A program made the translations under genes and the position numbers. From the NCBI GenBank assembly GCA_015223015.1, contig JADFWK010000242.1, forward strand, positions 1 through 5,816: a DNA stretch of 5,816 nt, read 5' to 3'. The notes under the pieces are model-generated. The model ran no database searches, was not told the origin of the DNA, and saw only the letters and a program-made list of their open reading frames with translations. Shown in pieces: positions 5,666-5,816 of the stretch; within the stretch, counting starts at the first letter, position 1, and each line of letters begins with the position of its first letter. Origin of the DNA: Pseudomonadota bacterium. Lineage in GTDB: Bacteria; Desulfobacterota; DSM-4660; Desulfatiglandales; B25-G16.

Positions 5666-5816
5666 GGAATAGGCAAAGCATAGACGGTAACGTCAAAGTC
5701 CAGGGCATGGGTGTCTTTTCTTTGGTTATGCCCAATGACATGGCCCCTTACTGGGTCGATTCAAAATGGTTTATTGAGCCATAAGCCTTAGAATCATAGG
5801 CTCCATCTATATAAAC
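5662..5816 (-). pseudogene. Possible decayed transposase fragment, cut by the window edge
   Basis: Read on the minus strand from the window edge, one frame gives VYIDGAYDSKAYGSINHFESTQ-style sequence up to a TAA at 5748-5750. A second frame then gives RGHVIGHNQRKDTHALDFD and stops at 5662-5664. The pieces D-GAYDSK and GHV-(I)-HN-RK resemble, in order, the region around the second catalytic Asp of IS4/IS1182-like DDE transposases (AYD followed by GH...DHNPR). A stop plus a frameshift between them would make it a broken remnant. The match is from memory of the family, and the rest lies outside the window, so this remains tentative. Confidence 0.42.

Overview
The window reads as chromosomal DNA of an anaerobic bacterium, probably a Desulfobacterota-like or other strictly anaerobic lineage. 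The evidence is a ferredoxin-dependent 2-oxoacid oxidoreductase, several Fe-S proteins, an AmmeMemoRadiSam protein, Shine-Dalgarno sites matching the bacterial 16S tail very closely, and one near-consensus sigma-70-type promoter. The lineage is an inference from gene content only.

Layout. On the + strand, bases 1-99 hold the possible tail of an upstream gene, a small hairpin and a very strong ribosome binding site. They lead into a MEMO-family gene (amrB, 100-903). Bases 904-1185 have no gene but contain a 174-base inverted-repeat element. Everything from 1186 rightwards is on the minus strand and is read right to left. A probable transposase remnant lies at the right edge (5662-5816), followed by a TTGACA-N17-TATGCT promoter (5637-5665). 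Then come korA (alpha, 4463-5605), korB (beta, 3696-4463) and korC (gamma, 3164-3709), all overlapping. A 272-base gap (2892-3163) is filled with repeats: a 7-base tandem array, an orphan-looking Shine-Dalgarno sequence, an 11-unit 9-base tandem array and a GC-rich hairpin. After the gap come a GltD-like NAD(P)H/FAD oxidoreductase (1488-2891) and a 2[4Fe-4S] ferredoxin (1186-1491), overlapping by ATGA.

How the genes fit together. KorA/B/C would form a thiamine-diphosphate 2-oxoacid:ferredoxin oxidoreductase, most likely for 2-oxoglutarate, although a branched-chain 2-oxoacid cannot be excluded. The ferredoxin and the GltD-like flavoprotein next door have the cofactor sites needed to pass electrons between that enzyme and NAD(P)(H). 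The five genes may therefore form a 2-oxoacid:NAD(P) oxidoreductase module. The MEMO gene converges on this cluster and shows no visible functional link to it.

The most unusual part is the repeat-filled gap in the middle of the kor/oxidoreductase cluster. There, repeats reach into the korC stop codon on one side and up to the oxidoreductase start on the other. Three genes (amrB, korA, the oxidoreductase) have longer open frames than their probable real starts. For amrB and korA the signals are good; for the oxidoreductase the start is less certain.
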